Assembly: GCA_047947185.1 (NCBI GenBank)
Contig: CP170502.1
Coordinates: 434,001 to 498,000 of the forward strand
Direction of reading: 5' to 3'
Source: JANQJA01 sp047947185
GTDB lineage: Bacteria; Pseudomonadota; Gammaproteobacteria; Pseudomonadales; Azotimanducaceae
DNA: 64,000 nucleotides
The stretch's first letter is position 1, and the number at the start of each line of letters is the position of its first letter. The notes beneath the pieces are model-generated. The model was not told the origin of the DNA, searched no databases, and saw nothing but the letters and a program-made list of their open reading frames with translations. Shown piece by piece: positions 17,853 to 26,044 of the stretch. A program made the position numbers and the translations under genes.

Positions 17853-19691
17853 ATGCTGCGTCTTCTGAAGGGAATCTGGCACACCATTACCATGGCCAAG
17901 AACGCCACGACCAACCTGCTGTTCCTGTTGATTACAGTCCTCGTCCTTGTCGCCGTCTTCTCAACCGAAACCGTCAGCATCCCCGAACAGGCCGCCCTGG
18001 TACTTGACCCCACGGGGTTTATCGTTGAACAGCGGCAGGCCCTGGACCCGGTAGCTAGATTCCTGGCCGGGACAGGTGAAACTGAGCCTGAAACCCTGCA
18101 GGCTGACCTGCTGACCGCAATTCAAGCGGCCGCTGACGACAGCCGTATCAAGCTGATGGTGCTGAAACTGGACGGCCTGGCGGGCGCGTCGATGAGCGCA
18201 CTCGAAGAGGTTGGCAACGCAATTGACGCTTTCAGGGCCACCGGCAAACCCGTTTACAGTTTTGCGCCAGGTTATACCCAGACACAGTACTACCTTGCTG
18301 CGCACGCGGATGAAATCCTGCTCGACAGCCACAGCTTTCAGGCCTTTGGTGGTGTATTTCTGACCGGGTTCGGGATCTACCCGACCTACCTCAAGGGAGC
18401 TCTCGACAAGCTGAAGATCCGTTACCACGTTTTTTCTGTGGGTGAATACAAGGATGCTGTTGAGCCCTATACCCGCGAGGGCATGTCGGACGCATCAAGA
18501 GTCTCCAACCAGGCATGGCTTGATGAACTCTGGGACGAATACACAACCACGGTTACCACGGCAAGACATGTCAGCGCTGAGCAGTTTGATCGCTACACCA
18601 ATGCTTTTGACGAGGTGCTGGGAGAATCAGGCAATGATGCCCAGCGGTTGGCAGTGGATGCAGGTCTGGTTGACGAACTCATTTCCCGGGACGGCTTTAA
18701 CCAGCGACTTATTGAGATTGTTGGGGAGCGTGAAGGGGACTTTCGTGGTGTTGGGTTCCGGGATTACCTGCGCGCCACCCAACCCCCCATTCCGGTGACG
18801 AATCCCACGTTGGACAAAATTGCAGTCATCATCGCCAAGGGTACCATCCTCGACGGCGAACAGCCGGCTGGCAACATTGGCGGAGATACCCTGGCGCGAC
18901 TGATTCATGACGCCAGGGTCGACAAGGCGGTCAAGGCGCTGGTTGTACGCGTGGACAGCCCTGGCGGCAGCGCCTCTGCTGCAGAACGTATCCGCGCTGA
19001 ACTGGAACTGACGCAGCAGGCTGGCAAACCCGTGGTCATCTCCATGAGCGGGTATGCTGCTTCAGGCGGCTACTGGATTGCCGCCACGGCAAACAGGATT
19101 TTCGCCCAGCAAACAACCCTGACCGGGTCTATCGGTACCTTCCTTGCGTTTCCGACCTTTGATGCGGCCCTGGCAGAGTTTGGCATTAATTCTGATGGTG
19201 TGGGCACCACCGCACTGAGTGGATCGCTTGACGTACTTAGGCCAATCAACCCTGTCCTTGAGCGGACGCTGCAGCGCTCCGTCAGGCATACCTATGACCG
19301 CTTCATCCAGATTGTCGCAAACGGCCGGGACCTTGACCTGGCTCGTGTTGACGAGATTGGACAGGGGCGCGTCTGGACTGGTAAAAAAGCCCTGGAACTT
19401 GGCCTCGTCGATGCCATAGGTAATCTGGACGATGCCATTGCTTCGGCTGCCCAGCTGGCAGGCGTCAGGGAACATGATGTGATTTACCTGCAACAGGAGC
19501 TTTCTCCCCGTGAACTGATCCTGAACGAGCTTATGCAGAAAGCGACTGTGATGCTCTCTCCTTCAATTGTTGAATCCCTGTTGACTGCCCTGCCCCTCAG
19601 CGCCCTGTCACGAGATCTTGGTACCCTGCTGACCATGAGCAGGTCGGGCGGGATATACGTGCAGTGCATCTATTGCGGGTATACCCCCTAG
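17853..19691 (+). CDS. sppA: Signal peptide peptidase SppA, 67-kDa type
   Basis: Membrane-anchored serine/lysine protease that cleaves released signal peptides in the periplasm. It has 612 residues: one N-terminal membrane anchor (about 20-38), then two ClpP-like repeats. The general base is Lys200 in GEYKDAVEPY (E. coli GKYKSAVEPF) and the nucleophile is Ser404 in GYAASGGYWIA, so the active site is complete. The double-domain length matches the E. coli form and not the short 36-kDa form. It stands alone, followed by a small secreted protein gene. Confidence 0.94.
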   Translation: MLRLLKGIWHTITMAKNATTNLLFLLITVLVLVAVFSTETVSIPEQAALVLDPTGFIVEQRQALDPVARFLAGTGETEPETLQADLLTAIQAAADDSRIKLMVLKLDGLAGASMSALEEVGNAIDAFRATGKPVYSFAPGYTQTQYYLAAHADEILLDSHSFQAFGGVFLTGFGIYPTYLKGALDKLKIRYHVFSVGEYKDAVEPYTREGMSDASRVSNQAWLDELWDEYTTTVTTARHVSAEQFDRYTNAFDEVLGESGNDAQRLAVDAGLVDELISRDGFNQRLIEIVGEREGDFRGVGFRDYLRATQPPIPVTNPTLDKIAVIIAKGTILDGEQPAGNIGGDTLARLIHDARVDKAVKALVVRVDSPGGSASAAERIRAELELTQQAGKPVVISMSGYAASGGYWIAATANRIFAQQTTLTGSIGTFLAFPTFDAALAEFGINSDGVGTTALSGSLDVLRPINPVLERTLQRSVRHTYDRFIQIVANGRDLDLARVDEIGQGRVWTGKKALELGLVDAIGNLDDAIASAAQLAGVREHDVIYLQQELSPRELILNELMQKATVMLSPSIVESLLTALPLSALSRDLGTLLTMSRSGGIYVQCIYCGYTP

Positions 19692-19804
19692 CTGTTCCGG
19701 GCTCGGGTACGCAGGTGCCAGGTTTCCTCCTTGGCGTGGCTGTTCAGCCCCGATTCAGATGTTGGCAGCTAGTCTGGTTACACCTCTAATCAAGGAGCCA
19801 GACC

Positions 19805-20179
19805 ATGAAAACACTCAGTATACTTGTTGCCCTGACAGCACTCGCCACCACAAGTGGCGCTGTGGCTGACACCTACATCAAGCACAGGCCCGGTGCCGAT
19901 ATTGTCTACATCAAGGGCAAGCATCACGAGGACCGGCGACGCCAGTACCACCACCGTGACGATCACCCGCGCTCGTACAGAAGTCACCGGTCCCGTAGCG
20001 CGTCGCTGGGTATTGCCATCACTTATCCACTTGTCTACTCGGGCTACCGCCCTTATAGCACCTATCGTCCCTATCGCGGCTCCGCCTATCGCGAAGGCTA
20101 CACGGATGGTTATCGCGAGGGTTTCAGGGACGGGAAACGCGTTACTGAGCGTCACGGGCCGCGTTCCAGAAACTGGTAA
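19805..20179 (+). CDS. Small basic secreted protein of unknown function
   Basis: 124 residues. A clear signal peptide (MKTLSILVALTALATTSGAVA|D) is followed by a chain very rich in His, Arg, Tyr, Ser and Gly: first a His/Arg/Asp block (about 40-65), then Tyr-Arg-Pro repeats (YRPYSTYRPYRG) and YREGYTDGYREGFRDG. The composition recalls RcnB-like or glycine-zipper-neighbour envelope proteins and possible metal binding through His, but I recognise no family. AAGGAG at 19792-19797 supports the start. Its last 38 bases overlap the 3' end of the converging helicase gene. Confidence 0.8.
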   Translation: MKTLSILVALTALATTSGAVADTYIKHRPGADIVYIKGKHHEDRRRQYHHRDDHPRSYRSHRSRSASLGIAITYPLVYSGYRPYSTYRPYRGSAYREGYTDGYREGFRDGKRVTERHGPRSRNW

Positions 20180-22508
20180 TTGCGGAGGTAAGCGCCTGGC
20201 GGGTCTCCGTTCTTGTGACCCGCCACTCCGCCGGCAGCAGTGAGGCGTACCGGGCTGTTGCAAAACGCCGGTCGACCAGACACACAACCCCCCGGTCCGA
20301 CTCGCTCCGGATAACCCGCCCCGCTGTCTGCAGAACCCGGTTCAGCCCCGGATACTGGTAGGCATACTCAAACCCCCTGCCCTCGGGCTCAAAGTGATCA
20401 CGTACCAGGTCAAGTTCAACAGAGACCTGGGGAAGTCCAACCCCAACCACAATTACACCAATCAGGCGCGACCCGACCAGGTCCACTCCCTCGCCAAAAA
20501 CGCCCCCCATCACCGCAAAGCCGACCAGCGATGTGGCGCGACCTGTGGTTTCATAGCCCGCAAGAAAGTTGTCCCTGTCCGCCTGTGACATGCCTTTGTC
20601 CTGGCGTTGTGTCTCGTAACCCGGATAGCGCTCAGCAAACTTCTCGTAGACCTGCTCGAGATAGGCATAAGACGGGAAGAATACAAGATAGTTACCAGTC
20701 CGCCCGCTCACAACAGCATTGATAACATCCACCAGCGCGTACAGCGATGCGCTGCGATCACGCCAGGCCGTGGATATGAATGGTACGGTAAAGACGCCCA
20801 GGTTCTGAGGCTCAAAGGGTGATGCCGAGCGGTACCAGGGTGTATCACTGTCCAGCCCCATCAGGCGCTGGAAATAGGGTCTGGGGGCCAGCGTGGCTGA
20901 AAACAATACAACACCGTTCGCCCGTTGCATACCGGCATTCAATCCAGGGGATGGATCAAGGTTAAGGATTTTTACCCAGATCCCACCTTGTTCGGATGTC
21001 ATCAAACAGGCGAAGTGCTCATCAAATGCCTCCGCAAGACGCAGGAAACGCAGGGCGTCAAAGTACAGGGTAACCAGCCCTGAAGATGCACCCAACTGTT
21101 TCTCCTGCAGTTCAGCCTCTGCTGCTTCACAAAATCGCCGCAGGGCACGCAACAGGGTTTCGGGAACCTCGTCGAACCGAACATAACCGGCCGCGTCCAA
21201 GGCTTCACGATGTTGCCGTCGCAGCCCAAGCAAGGCCGTATTCACCTTCCCGAGCCGGGAGGCAATCAGTGGCGCTTCATCCCTGAGGGCACGGCGCAGT
21301 TCGGTGACTGCGACCCGCTTTAGGCGAATTGAGTACATCTCCCGTCCGCGGTCCACAAGATTGTGTGACTCATCAATAAGAAACGCATAGCGCCCCTGCT
21401 CTTCATCAAAAAAGCGACGCAGATAAACCGATGGATCAAACACATAGTTGTAATCACAGATCACAACGTCAGCCAGGCGGGTCAGGTCCAGCGACAGTTC
21501 AAACGGGCAAAGACGGTGCCTGCGGGCCAGCACTTCTATTGCTTCACGATCCAGGCAAGCTTCTGCGGTAAACGCTGCCTGCATCACGTCACCAATCCGG
21601 TCGTAGTAACCGTCCGCATAGGTACAGTGCTCCGCATCGCAGGGGGACCCGGGACTAAGGCAGGCTTTCTCTTTTGCAGTCAGTGTAATGTCCCTCAGTA
21701 CCAGCCCCCTGGCGCGCATGGCGGCAACCGCTTCACGGGCCAGGTGGGCACCGGAGCCTTTTGCTGTGAGGTAAAACACCCGGTCGTAACCCAGTTCACG
21801 CATCGATTTGACGGCGGGGAAAAGGACAGCCATGGTTTTGCCAAGGCCGGTAGGCGCCTGGAGCACCAATCTTGTGCCCTGTTGCAGCGCGCGATAGGCG
21901 GCAACAGCCAGGTCACGCTGACCCGGTCGATACTCATCATAAGGGAACGGGAGTGTACCAATGGTAATGTCCCGTTCAGTGCGCCAGCGCAATACAGCAC
22001 TGAGCCATTCAAGGTAGCGGAACACCACCCCCTCAAAATAGGCCTTAAGTTCAGTGACCCGGAAATATCGTTCCAGGGTATGTTCAGAATCGTCATCCAG
22101 TTGCAGATAGGTTAACTGGATACAGACTTCCTGCGCCTCGTGTTCGCAGGCCAGCAGGTAGCCGTAAATCATCCCCTGCCCCCAGTGCAGGCTGGTAACC
22201 GACTCTGGCAGGCGGGTCGCATCCGCCCGCACCGTCTTGATTTCTTCGACCAGCAGGGGCACAACGTCAGGGAAATAGCCATCCGCGCGCCCCGCGACCA
22301 GCAGTTCACCGCCCGCAAATGAAATGACGGTCCTGACCTCCTTTTCCGCCACGTAACCATCACCACGCCGCCGCTGGATGCGCTGATGGCCCCGTATACC
22401 CGCAGTGGCGCTGCTGCGCGACGAAAAACGGAAGTTGATATCACCCTTGCGCTCAACAAAAGTGACAAGTTCCCCCACTGAAACCCTATGGGTATAGCCT
22501 AGAGCCAC
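20142..22508 (-). CDS. Rad3/XPD-like DNA helicase with N-terminal PD-(D/E)XK nuclease domain
   Basis: 788 residues. Residues 1-180 carry a RecB/Cas4-like nuclease signature: Asp76 in GRADGYF, Glu89-x-Lys91 in VEEIKTV, and Q111xxxY115 in GQGMIYGY, so the nuclease site looks intact. The helicase part has Walker A QAPTGLGKT (217-225), DESH box (379-382), and four Cys (283, 290, 295, 334) placed as in the Rad3/XPD/DinG iron-sulfur domain. C-terminal motifs include VDLVGSRLIGVIVVGVGLPQV and QTAGRVIRSESDRG. It overlaps the FAN1 gene by 10 bases and is its operon partner, so DNA repair, probably of crosslinks or flaps, is likely. Confidence 0.88.
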   Translation of the reverse strand: MALGYTHRVSVGELVTFVERKGDINFRFSSRSSATAGIRGHQRIQRRRGDGYVAEKEVRTVISFAGGELLVAGRADGYFPDVVPLLVEEIKTVRADATRLPESVTSLHWGQGMIYGYLLACEHEAQEVCIQLTYLQLDDDSEHTLERYFRVTELKAYFEGVVFRYLEWLSAVLRWRTERDITIGTLPFPYDEYRPGQRDLAVAAYRALQQGTRLVLQAPTGLGKTMAVLFPAVKSMRELGYDRVFYLTAKGSGAHLAREAVAAMRARGLVLRDITLTAKEKACLSPGSPCDAEHCTYADGYYDRIGDVMQAAFTAEACLDREAIEVLARRHRLCPFELSLDLTRLADVVICDYNYVFDPSVYLRRFFDEEQGRYAFLIDESHNLVDRGREMYSIRLKRVAVTELRRALRDEAPLIASRLGKVNTALLGLRRQHREALDAAGYVRFDEVPETLLRALRRFCEAAEAELQEKQLGASSGLVTLYFDALRFLRLAEAFDEHFACLMTSEQGGIWVKILNLDPSPGLNAGMQRANGVVLFSATLAPRPYFQRLMGLDSDTPWYRSASPFEPQNLGVFTVPFISTAWRDRSASLYALVDVINAVVSGRTGNYLVFFPSYAYLEQVYEKFAERYPGYETQRQDKGMSQADRDNFLAGYETTGRATSLVGFAVMGGVFGEGVDLVGSRLIGVIVVGVGLPQVSVELDLVRDHFEPEGRGFEYAYQYPGLNRVLQTAGRVIRSESDRGVVCLVDRRFATARYASLLPAEWRVTRTETRQALTSAITSFWNAARDAQ

Positions 22509-24127
22509 TGTACTGATACCACTTCCGCAGACACACCCTGGGACCGAAAGAAAGCCAGCCAGCGGCGCTGGTTTTTCTGCAGGGTGTCGCCGGGCCCCTT
22601 GACCTCAGCCAGCCGGTAGCCACCCTGATCGGGAAACACCACCAGGTCCGGAAATCCGCTGCGATTGTTCCGCAGGTCCCGCAACAGCCGGACAAATACC
22701 GCTTTCAGATCTGCTGCGGGAATATGTGCCAGGGCCGTTTCCAGCAGGTGGCGGTCAAGGTAACCCCAGTGGACAAAATAATTGGCGGTTGAACCTTTGG
22801 CATCAAAGGTCTCAAGTACCTGCTCTCGTAGCTGAACGGGATCACTGAGCTCGTCCAACCGGGCATCAATGAGATCCTTGCGCCGCTGGCGAAATGCCGG
22901 CGTAAACAGGTCCTCGGGTCCGCGTTGAAAGGGATTGATAAATGCACCTTTTACCGGCGAGAAAATGATGTCCCAGAATACGAGCCCAAAAAGGCCGGGG
23001 AACAGTGCGTTCTCAACGTAGAACGCCTGTCCCTCACCAGCCAGGACCAGCCTGACCTGTTCTTCCACCCGCAACCCCGGTAGCTGGGCAATGACCAGGT
23101 TGGTGACCTCAACTGGCATATCCGCGCTGGGAAAGCGTGGCGCCTGGTCCAGTTTTTTTGCCAGCCGCGTGCCAAAGGCAACGCCAAATTCGTACTCTGC
23201 CTCATCAAAGGGATTGATGCGGATCTGCTCACACAGCTCGAGGGCATGGACCGGGTCCCCCTGAGCGGCAAGTATTCGGGCAGCACGCTCGCGTGCCGGC
23301 GGAAATGCTGCCACCTGCTGATATATCTCGAGTGCACTCGCATGCTGACCCAGTCGCTCCAGTTGTCTGGCAACCCGGTTACGGATTCGCGCCGCGCGCC
23401 GGGCATTGCTGTCGTGATCGGACAAAGGCAGAGCGTCGGCCAGTGCCTTGAGTTCATCAGCGCCGGCAACCGGGATCACCTCATGGGCATGGGTGCCGAG
23501 CGCATAGATTGTCATGGCGTCCTCCATCACCTCGCGACTGGGGAAAGCGCCACCGTCCGCATCGATCTCATAGGATTCGTAAGGAGTTATTCCCAGGTCG
23601 TTCAGGACAAATTCGGTCAGGCCCTGGTAGGGGTTGCCAAAAAACAGGACCCGATAGACATCCAGGCAAGCAAGCCCAAGTGGGCGAATGACTGATGCCG
23701 GCATACAGGCAAGTACATCTGACGTGCTCATGAGACCTGAGAGTTCCGTCAGTATTTCCGCTCTCCGCATGCGTCTGTCTGCAGGTCCTGGTATTCGTGC
23801 CAGCAGTTCTTCCCGGCTGAGCAGCGACAGCAGCGTTACCGGTTCTTCTTCTGCAGCAAACGCCACCAGCCCAGCCGCGGTGAGTTCTTCGATGGCCGCA
23901 GGCAAATCTCCAATCTCTGTATAGCCCAGCTTGTCGACCCGAAACAGGGGACCCTTGCGGCTACAAAGGCGCACGTACAGGCGTGCAGCATCAAGCGAAA
24001 GCGCCTGAAAGCGGGTTCGCCAGGCGATCTCCTCGAGGTTTAGCAGATGATCGTAGTGTGCCGCGACAAAATTCAGCAGCAGGTTAAAGTTATCAAGATA
24101 GTAGCCAACAGGGAGTGGTCCGACCAT
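22499..24127 (-). CDS. fan1: FAN1-type structure-specific nuclease (VRR-NUC domain)
   Basis: 542 residues. FAN1 is a 5' flap endonuclease/5'-3' exonuclease able to process interstrand crosslinks. An N-terminal helical/SAP-like part is followed by TPR-like helices (about 240-310: RNRVARQLERLGQHASALEIY), the FAN1 signature ENALFPGLFGLVFWDIIF and GAFINPFQRGPEDLF, and a C-terminal VRR-NUC with Asp494 (GFPDLVVF), Glu508 and Lys510 (AEVKGPGD) and Gln517. All nuclease residues are present. The ATG at 24127 has no ribosome site, and a LexA box and promoter elements end only about 10 bases upstream, which suggests a leaderless, SOS-induced mRNA. Confidence 0.93.
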   Translation of the reverse strand: MVGPLPVGYYLDNFNLLLNFVAAHYDHLLNLEEIAWRTRFQALSLDAARLYVRLCSRKGPLFRVDKLGYTEIGDLPAAIEELTAAGLVAFAAEEEPVTLLSLLSREELLARIPGPADRRMRRAEILTELSGLMSTSDVLACMPASVIRPLGLACLDVYRVLFFGNPYQGLTEFVLNDLGITPYESYEIDADGGAFPSREVMEDAMTIYALGTHAHEVIPVAGADELKALADALPLSDHDSNARRAARIRNRVARQLERLGQHASALEIYQQVAAFPPARERAARILAAQGDPVHALELCEQIRINPFDEAEYEFGVAFGTRLAKKLDQAPRFPSADMPVEVTNLVIAQLPGLRVEEQVRLVLAGEGQAFYVENALFPGLFGLVFWDIIFSPVKGAFINPFQRGPEDLFTPAFRQRRKDLIDARLDELSDPVQLREQVLETFDAKGSTANYFVHWGYLDRHLLETALAHIPAADLKAVFVRLLRDLRNNRSGFPDLVVFPDQGGYRLAEVKGPGDTLQKNQRRWLAFFRSQGVSAEVVSVQWL

Positions 24128-24135
24128 GTCGCCGG

Positions 24136-24164
24136 ATGTTAACTGTATTTATATACAGGATCAA
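24136..24164 (-). promoter_or_regulatory. Probable sigma-70 promoter of the fan1-helicase operon
   Basis: On the minus strand TTGATC (complement of 24159-24164) and TAACAT (complement of 24136-24141) are separated by exactly 17 bases. Each matches 4 of 6 consensus positions. The spacer contains the LexA box. The expected start point lies 1-4 bases from the fan1 ATG at 24127. Confidence 0.6.
24143..24158 (-). promoter_or_regulatory. LexA (SOS) box upstream of fan1
   Basis: CTGTATTTATATACAG is a full CTGT-N8-ACAG site with an AT-only core, nearly identical to the E. coli consensus CTGTATATATATACAG. It sits between the -35 and -10 elements, the classical place for LexA repression, 16 bases from the fan1 start. 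Confidence 0.88.
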
Positions 24165-24493
24165 CGTCTGTCGGCGAGCCGTTGGTAACTTTGTTCTGTG
24201 CCCGTCAGGGGGTCAACCTGCAACATTACAGAACCCGAAGGGAAAGAAACCCGCCTCAACTGGCTGTCACCACCGGCAAAACGCAATTCGTCACCGGTCA
24301 GCGTATAGGGTACCGGCTCGGCGTTCCCCACCTGCACTGTTGTCTCTGTATAGACAACGGTTACGGGAAAGCCGGCTAAATCCGTACGCCAGGCACCAAG
24401 GATGCCTGCCGCCGGATCCAATCGCATTGTTGAACAACCACCCAGGATCAGCACAACAACAAGACAGGCAGCACTTCGGCATATGGCAGGCAT
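24161..24493 (-). CDS. Small predicted lipoprotein
   Basis: 110 residues with a lipoprotein signal peptide (VVVLILGG|CSTM, Cys20), then about 90 residues of alternating beta-type sequence (GILGAWRTDLAGFPVTVVYTE, TLTGDELRFAGGD). It resembles small envelope lipoproteins with a lipocalin-like or META-like strand pattern, but I recognise no family. A GGAG lies 6 bases before the ATG. It ends 3 bases beyond the LexA box of the downstream fan1 operon and may read into it. Confidence 0.75.
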   Translation of the reverse strand: MPAICRSAACLVVVLILGGCSTMRLDPAAGILGAWRTDLAGFPVTVVYTETTVQVGNAEPVPYTLTGDELRFAGGDSQLRRVSFPSGSVMLQVDPLTGTEQSYQRLADRR

Positions 24494-24575
24494 GACACTC
24501 CTCTACTCTTTCGATTGGCTCTCAACCAGTATGCCATATTAGCGCGCCTGAGCAGCAAAAACGAAGGTCGCCCTG

Positions 24576-25790
24576 CTATTCAGTTGTGACTGAACGCAGG
24601 GCGGCCGACTGCATCCCACGGACTGCAGCCAACATCGGCACGAGGAGCGTACCAAACAGCAGGGCGCTCACGGCGCACAACACCAGCAGTGTCGCCTGCA
24701 TACCCACGGCACCAATCAGGTAACCAACCAGGGGGCCGGTAACAATATACACACCACGGAACATGAACGAGGTCATGGAGTTTGCCGTAGCGCGAAAGGC
24801 ACCTGGCACCCGTCGGTTGAGCGCATCTGTCAGTATCACCTGGTTGATACCCCGGCTGATAAAAAACAGGAAACTGAGACACACCCCGAGTACCCCACCA
24901 GTCAGTGCCATGCCAAGATAACCCACAACAGGCAGGGCACCCATCACAACCAGCACCGGCACCGCACCAAAACGATCTTCCATGGGTATGGTGAGCCGTG
25001 TGGCAATTGCAAACAGAAAACTCTGCGCTGCCCACAACAGGCCAAAGAGCGCCAATGGCACGCCCTGCGCACCCCAGTACGGTTGCAGCATCCACACAAC
25101 GTAAAACGTCATCAGGCTGAAGAAGGTAATGTTCAGGCAGATCAACCGCAACAACCTGTCAGACACCATTAAATGCCCAACAACCTGCTTGAGGTTTGCC
25201 ACATGTTGGCCCTGCGCCATTCGCGTAAAAGGCGCCTCAGTCAGCAGCAATGAGAGCACCAGCGGACACCAGGCAAACAGGGCGTTGGCAATCACAATCG
25301 CGTCAAGTGAATAGATGACGAGAATGCTGGCGAGCAAAGCCGCACAACCTTCGCCACAGCTCTTGATGAATCGCATATTGGCAATCCCCCGGGTTTTCTC
25401 CGCGGGATCCATCGCCAGCGCATCCTGGCTGTCATAAAGCAGCGACAGGTCTGCCCCTGAGAGCAGGCTGAGCCCAATCCCCACCAGGGTCTCAAAGACA
25501 ACCAGCGCCACAAAACCGTCGGCAAAAAAGAGCCAGGTAAAGCCAAGCCCGTGGAACAGGCTGCCCAGCACCAGGGCCTGCTTGCGGCCAAACATGTCTG
25601 CATAGTAACCACTGGGTATTTCGAGTATGACCACCACCAGGGCAAAAATTGACTGCAGGTAGAAAACCTCCGCGAGGCTGAGCCCCTTGGATTCAAACAA
25701 CGGCACCATGACGGGTATGACCACCATAGCGACCCAGAAGAAGCTGAAGATGTAAAGCACACCAATGTTTGTGCGTAATTTTGTATTCAT
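24576..25790 (-). CDS. Major facilitator superfamily transporter
   Basis: 404 residues from the ATG at 25790 (MNTKLRTNIGVLYIFSFFWVAM), with about twelve membrane segments. The MFS loop 2-3 pattern is seen in GYYADMFGRKQALVLGS, with YYADMFGRKQ close to GxxxDRxGRK. The open frame runs 23 codons further upstream, but that part crosses the terminator hairpin and is not coding. No substrate can be named; drug or metabolite efflux is usual for such 12-helix single genes. The start is only about 30 bases after a strong terminator, so expression either needs read-through or the upstream RNA acts as a regulated leader. Confidence 0.85.
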   Translation of the reverse strand: MNTKLRTNIGVLYIFSFFWVAMVVIPVMVPLFESKGLSLAEVFYLQSIFALVVVILEIPSGYYADMFGRKQALVLGSLFHGLGFTWLFFADGFVALVVFETLVGIGLSLLSGADLSLLYDSQDALAMDPAEKTRGIANMRFIKSCGEGCAALLASILVIYSLDAIVIANALFAWCPLVLSLLLTEAPFTRMAQGQHVANLKQVVGHLMVSDRLLRLICLNITFFSLMTFYVVWMLQPYWGAQGVPLALFGLLWAAQSFLFAIATRLTIPMEDRFGAVPVLVVMGALPVVGYLGMALTGGVLGVCLSFLFFISRGINQVILTDALNRRVPGAFRATANSMTSFMFRGVYIVTGPLVGYLIGAVGMQATLLVLCAVSALLFGTLLVPMLAAVRGMQSAALRSVTTE

Positions 25791-25815
25791 GGTGTTACAA
25801 CGCCAAAAAAAGTCC

Positions 25816-25856
25816 AAAAAAAAAGCCCCTGGCGAGCAATACGCCAGGGGCTTTTT
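25816..25856 (-). terminator. Strong rho-independent terminator ahead of the MFS gene
   Basis: GCCCCTGGCG (complement of 25842-25851) pairs perfectly with CGCCAGGGGC (complement of 25825-25834) around a 7-base loop. Flanking A and T runs extend the stem, and nine T follow on the minus strand. It can also work on the plus strand. It closes the RNA that starts near 26010. Confidence 0.9.
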
Positions 25857-26010
25857 CAAAGGGTCTTGTCAGACCAGCCTAACGCACTACTCCGCAACGT
25901 CCGGACGGACGCGTGCCAGCGAACACGGCACCAGCCGGGTTCACGGACCATAGGGTGATTGAGTCCAGATGTTTCAAAGTCATGTGCTCGTTGTTGGTGG
26001 TCAATTAAGG
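25816..26010 (-). ncRNA. Candidate structured RNA: small RNA or regulatory leader of the MFS gene
   Basis: A strong promoter (26017-26044) and a strong terminator (25816-25856) bracket about 190 bases without a convincing protein gene. Within the RNA, hairpins can form at 25913-25931 (GTGCC/GGCAC), 25898-25911 (CGTCC/GGACG, 4-base loop) and 25862-25875 (GGTCT/AGACC, 4-base loop), followed by the terminator stem. A 34-codon frame (25983 down to 25879) lies inside and could encode a leader peptide, but has no clear ribosome site. It matches no riboswitch or sRNA family I know; I considered 6S, SRP and tmRNA and saw no match. It may be a stand-alone sRNA or an attenuator for the transporter. Confidence 0.55.
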
Positions 26011-26016
26011 GGCGCG

Positions 26017-26044
26017 ATCATACCCATGAAATTGCTCAAGTCAA
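26017..26044 (-). promoter_or_regulatory. Strong sigma-70 promoter for the candidate RNA
   Basis: On the minus strand TTGACT (complement of 26039-26044) and TATGAT (complement of 26017-26022) are 16 bases apart, each with 5 of 6 consensus bases. The -35 overlaps the stop codon of the MATE gene. Expected start point near 26010. Confidence 0.75.

Noticed and set aside
19762..19790. TTGGCA-17-TCTAAT, a near-perfect promoter ahead of the small secreted protein
   Set aside because: Its start point would fall inside the AAGGAG ribosome site (19792-19797), which would destroy it. I treat it as chance or an unproven promoter.
25861..26010. tRNA, tmRNA, SRP or 6S RNA in the MATE-MFS gap
   Set aside because: No cloverleaf, CCA end, SRP GGAAGG-type loop or long rod-like pairing could be built, and no typical neighbours such as ygfA are present.
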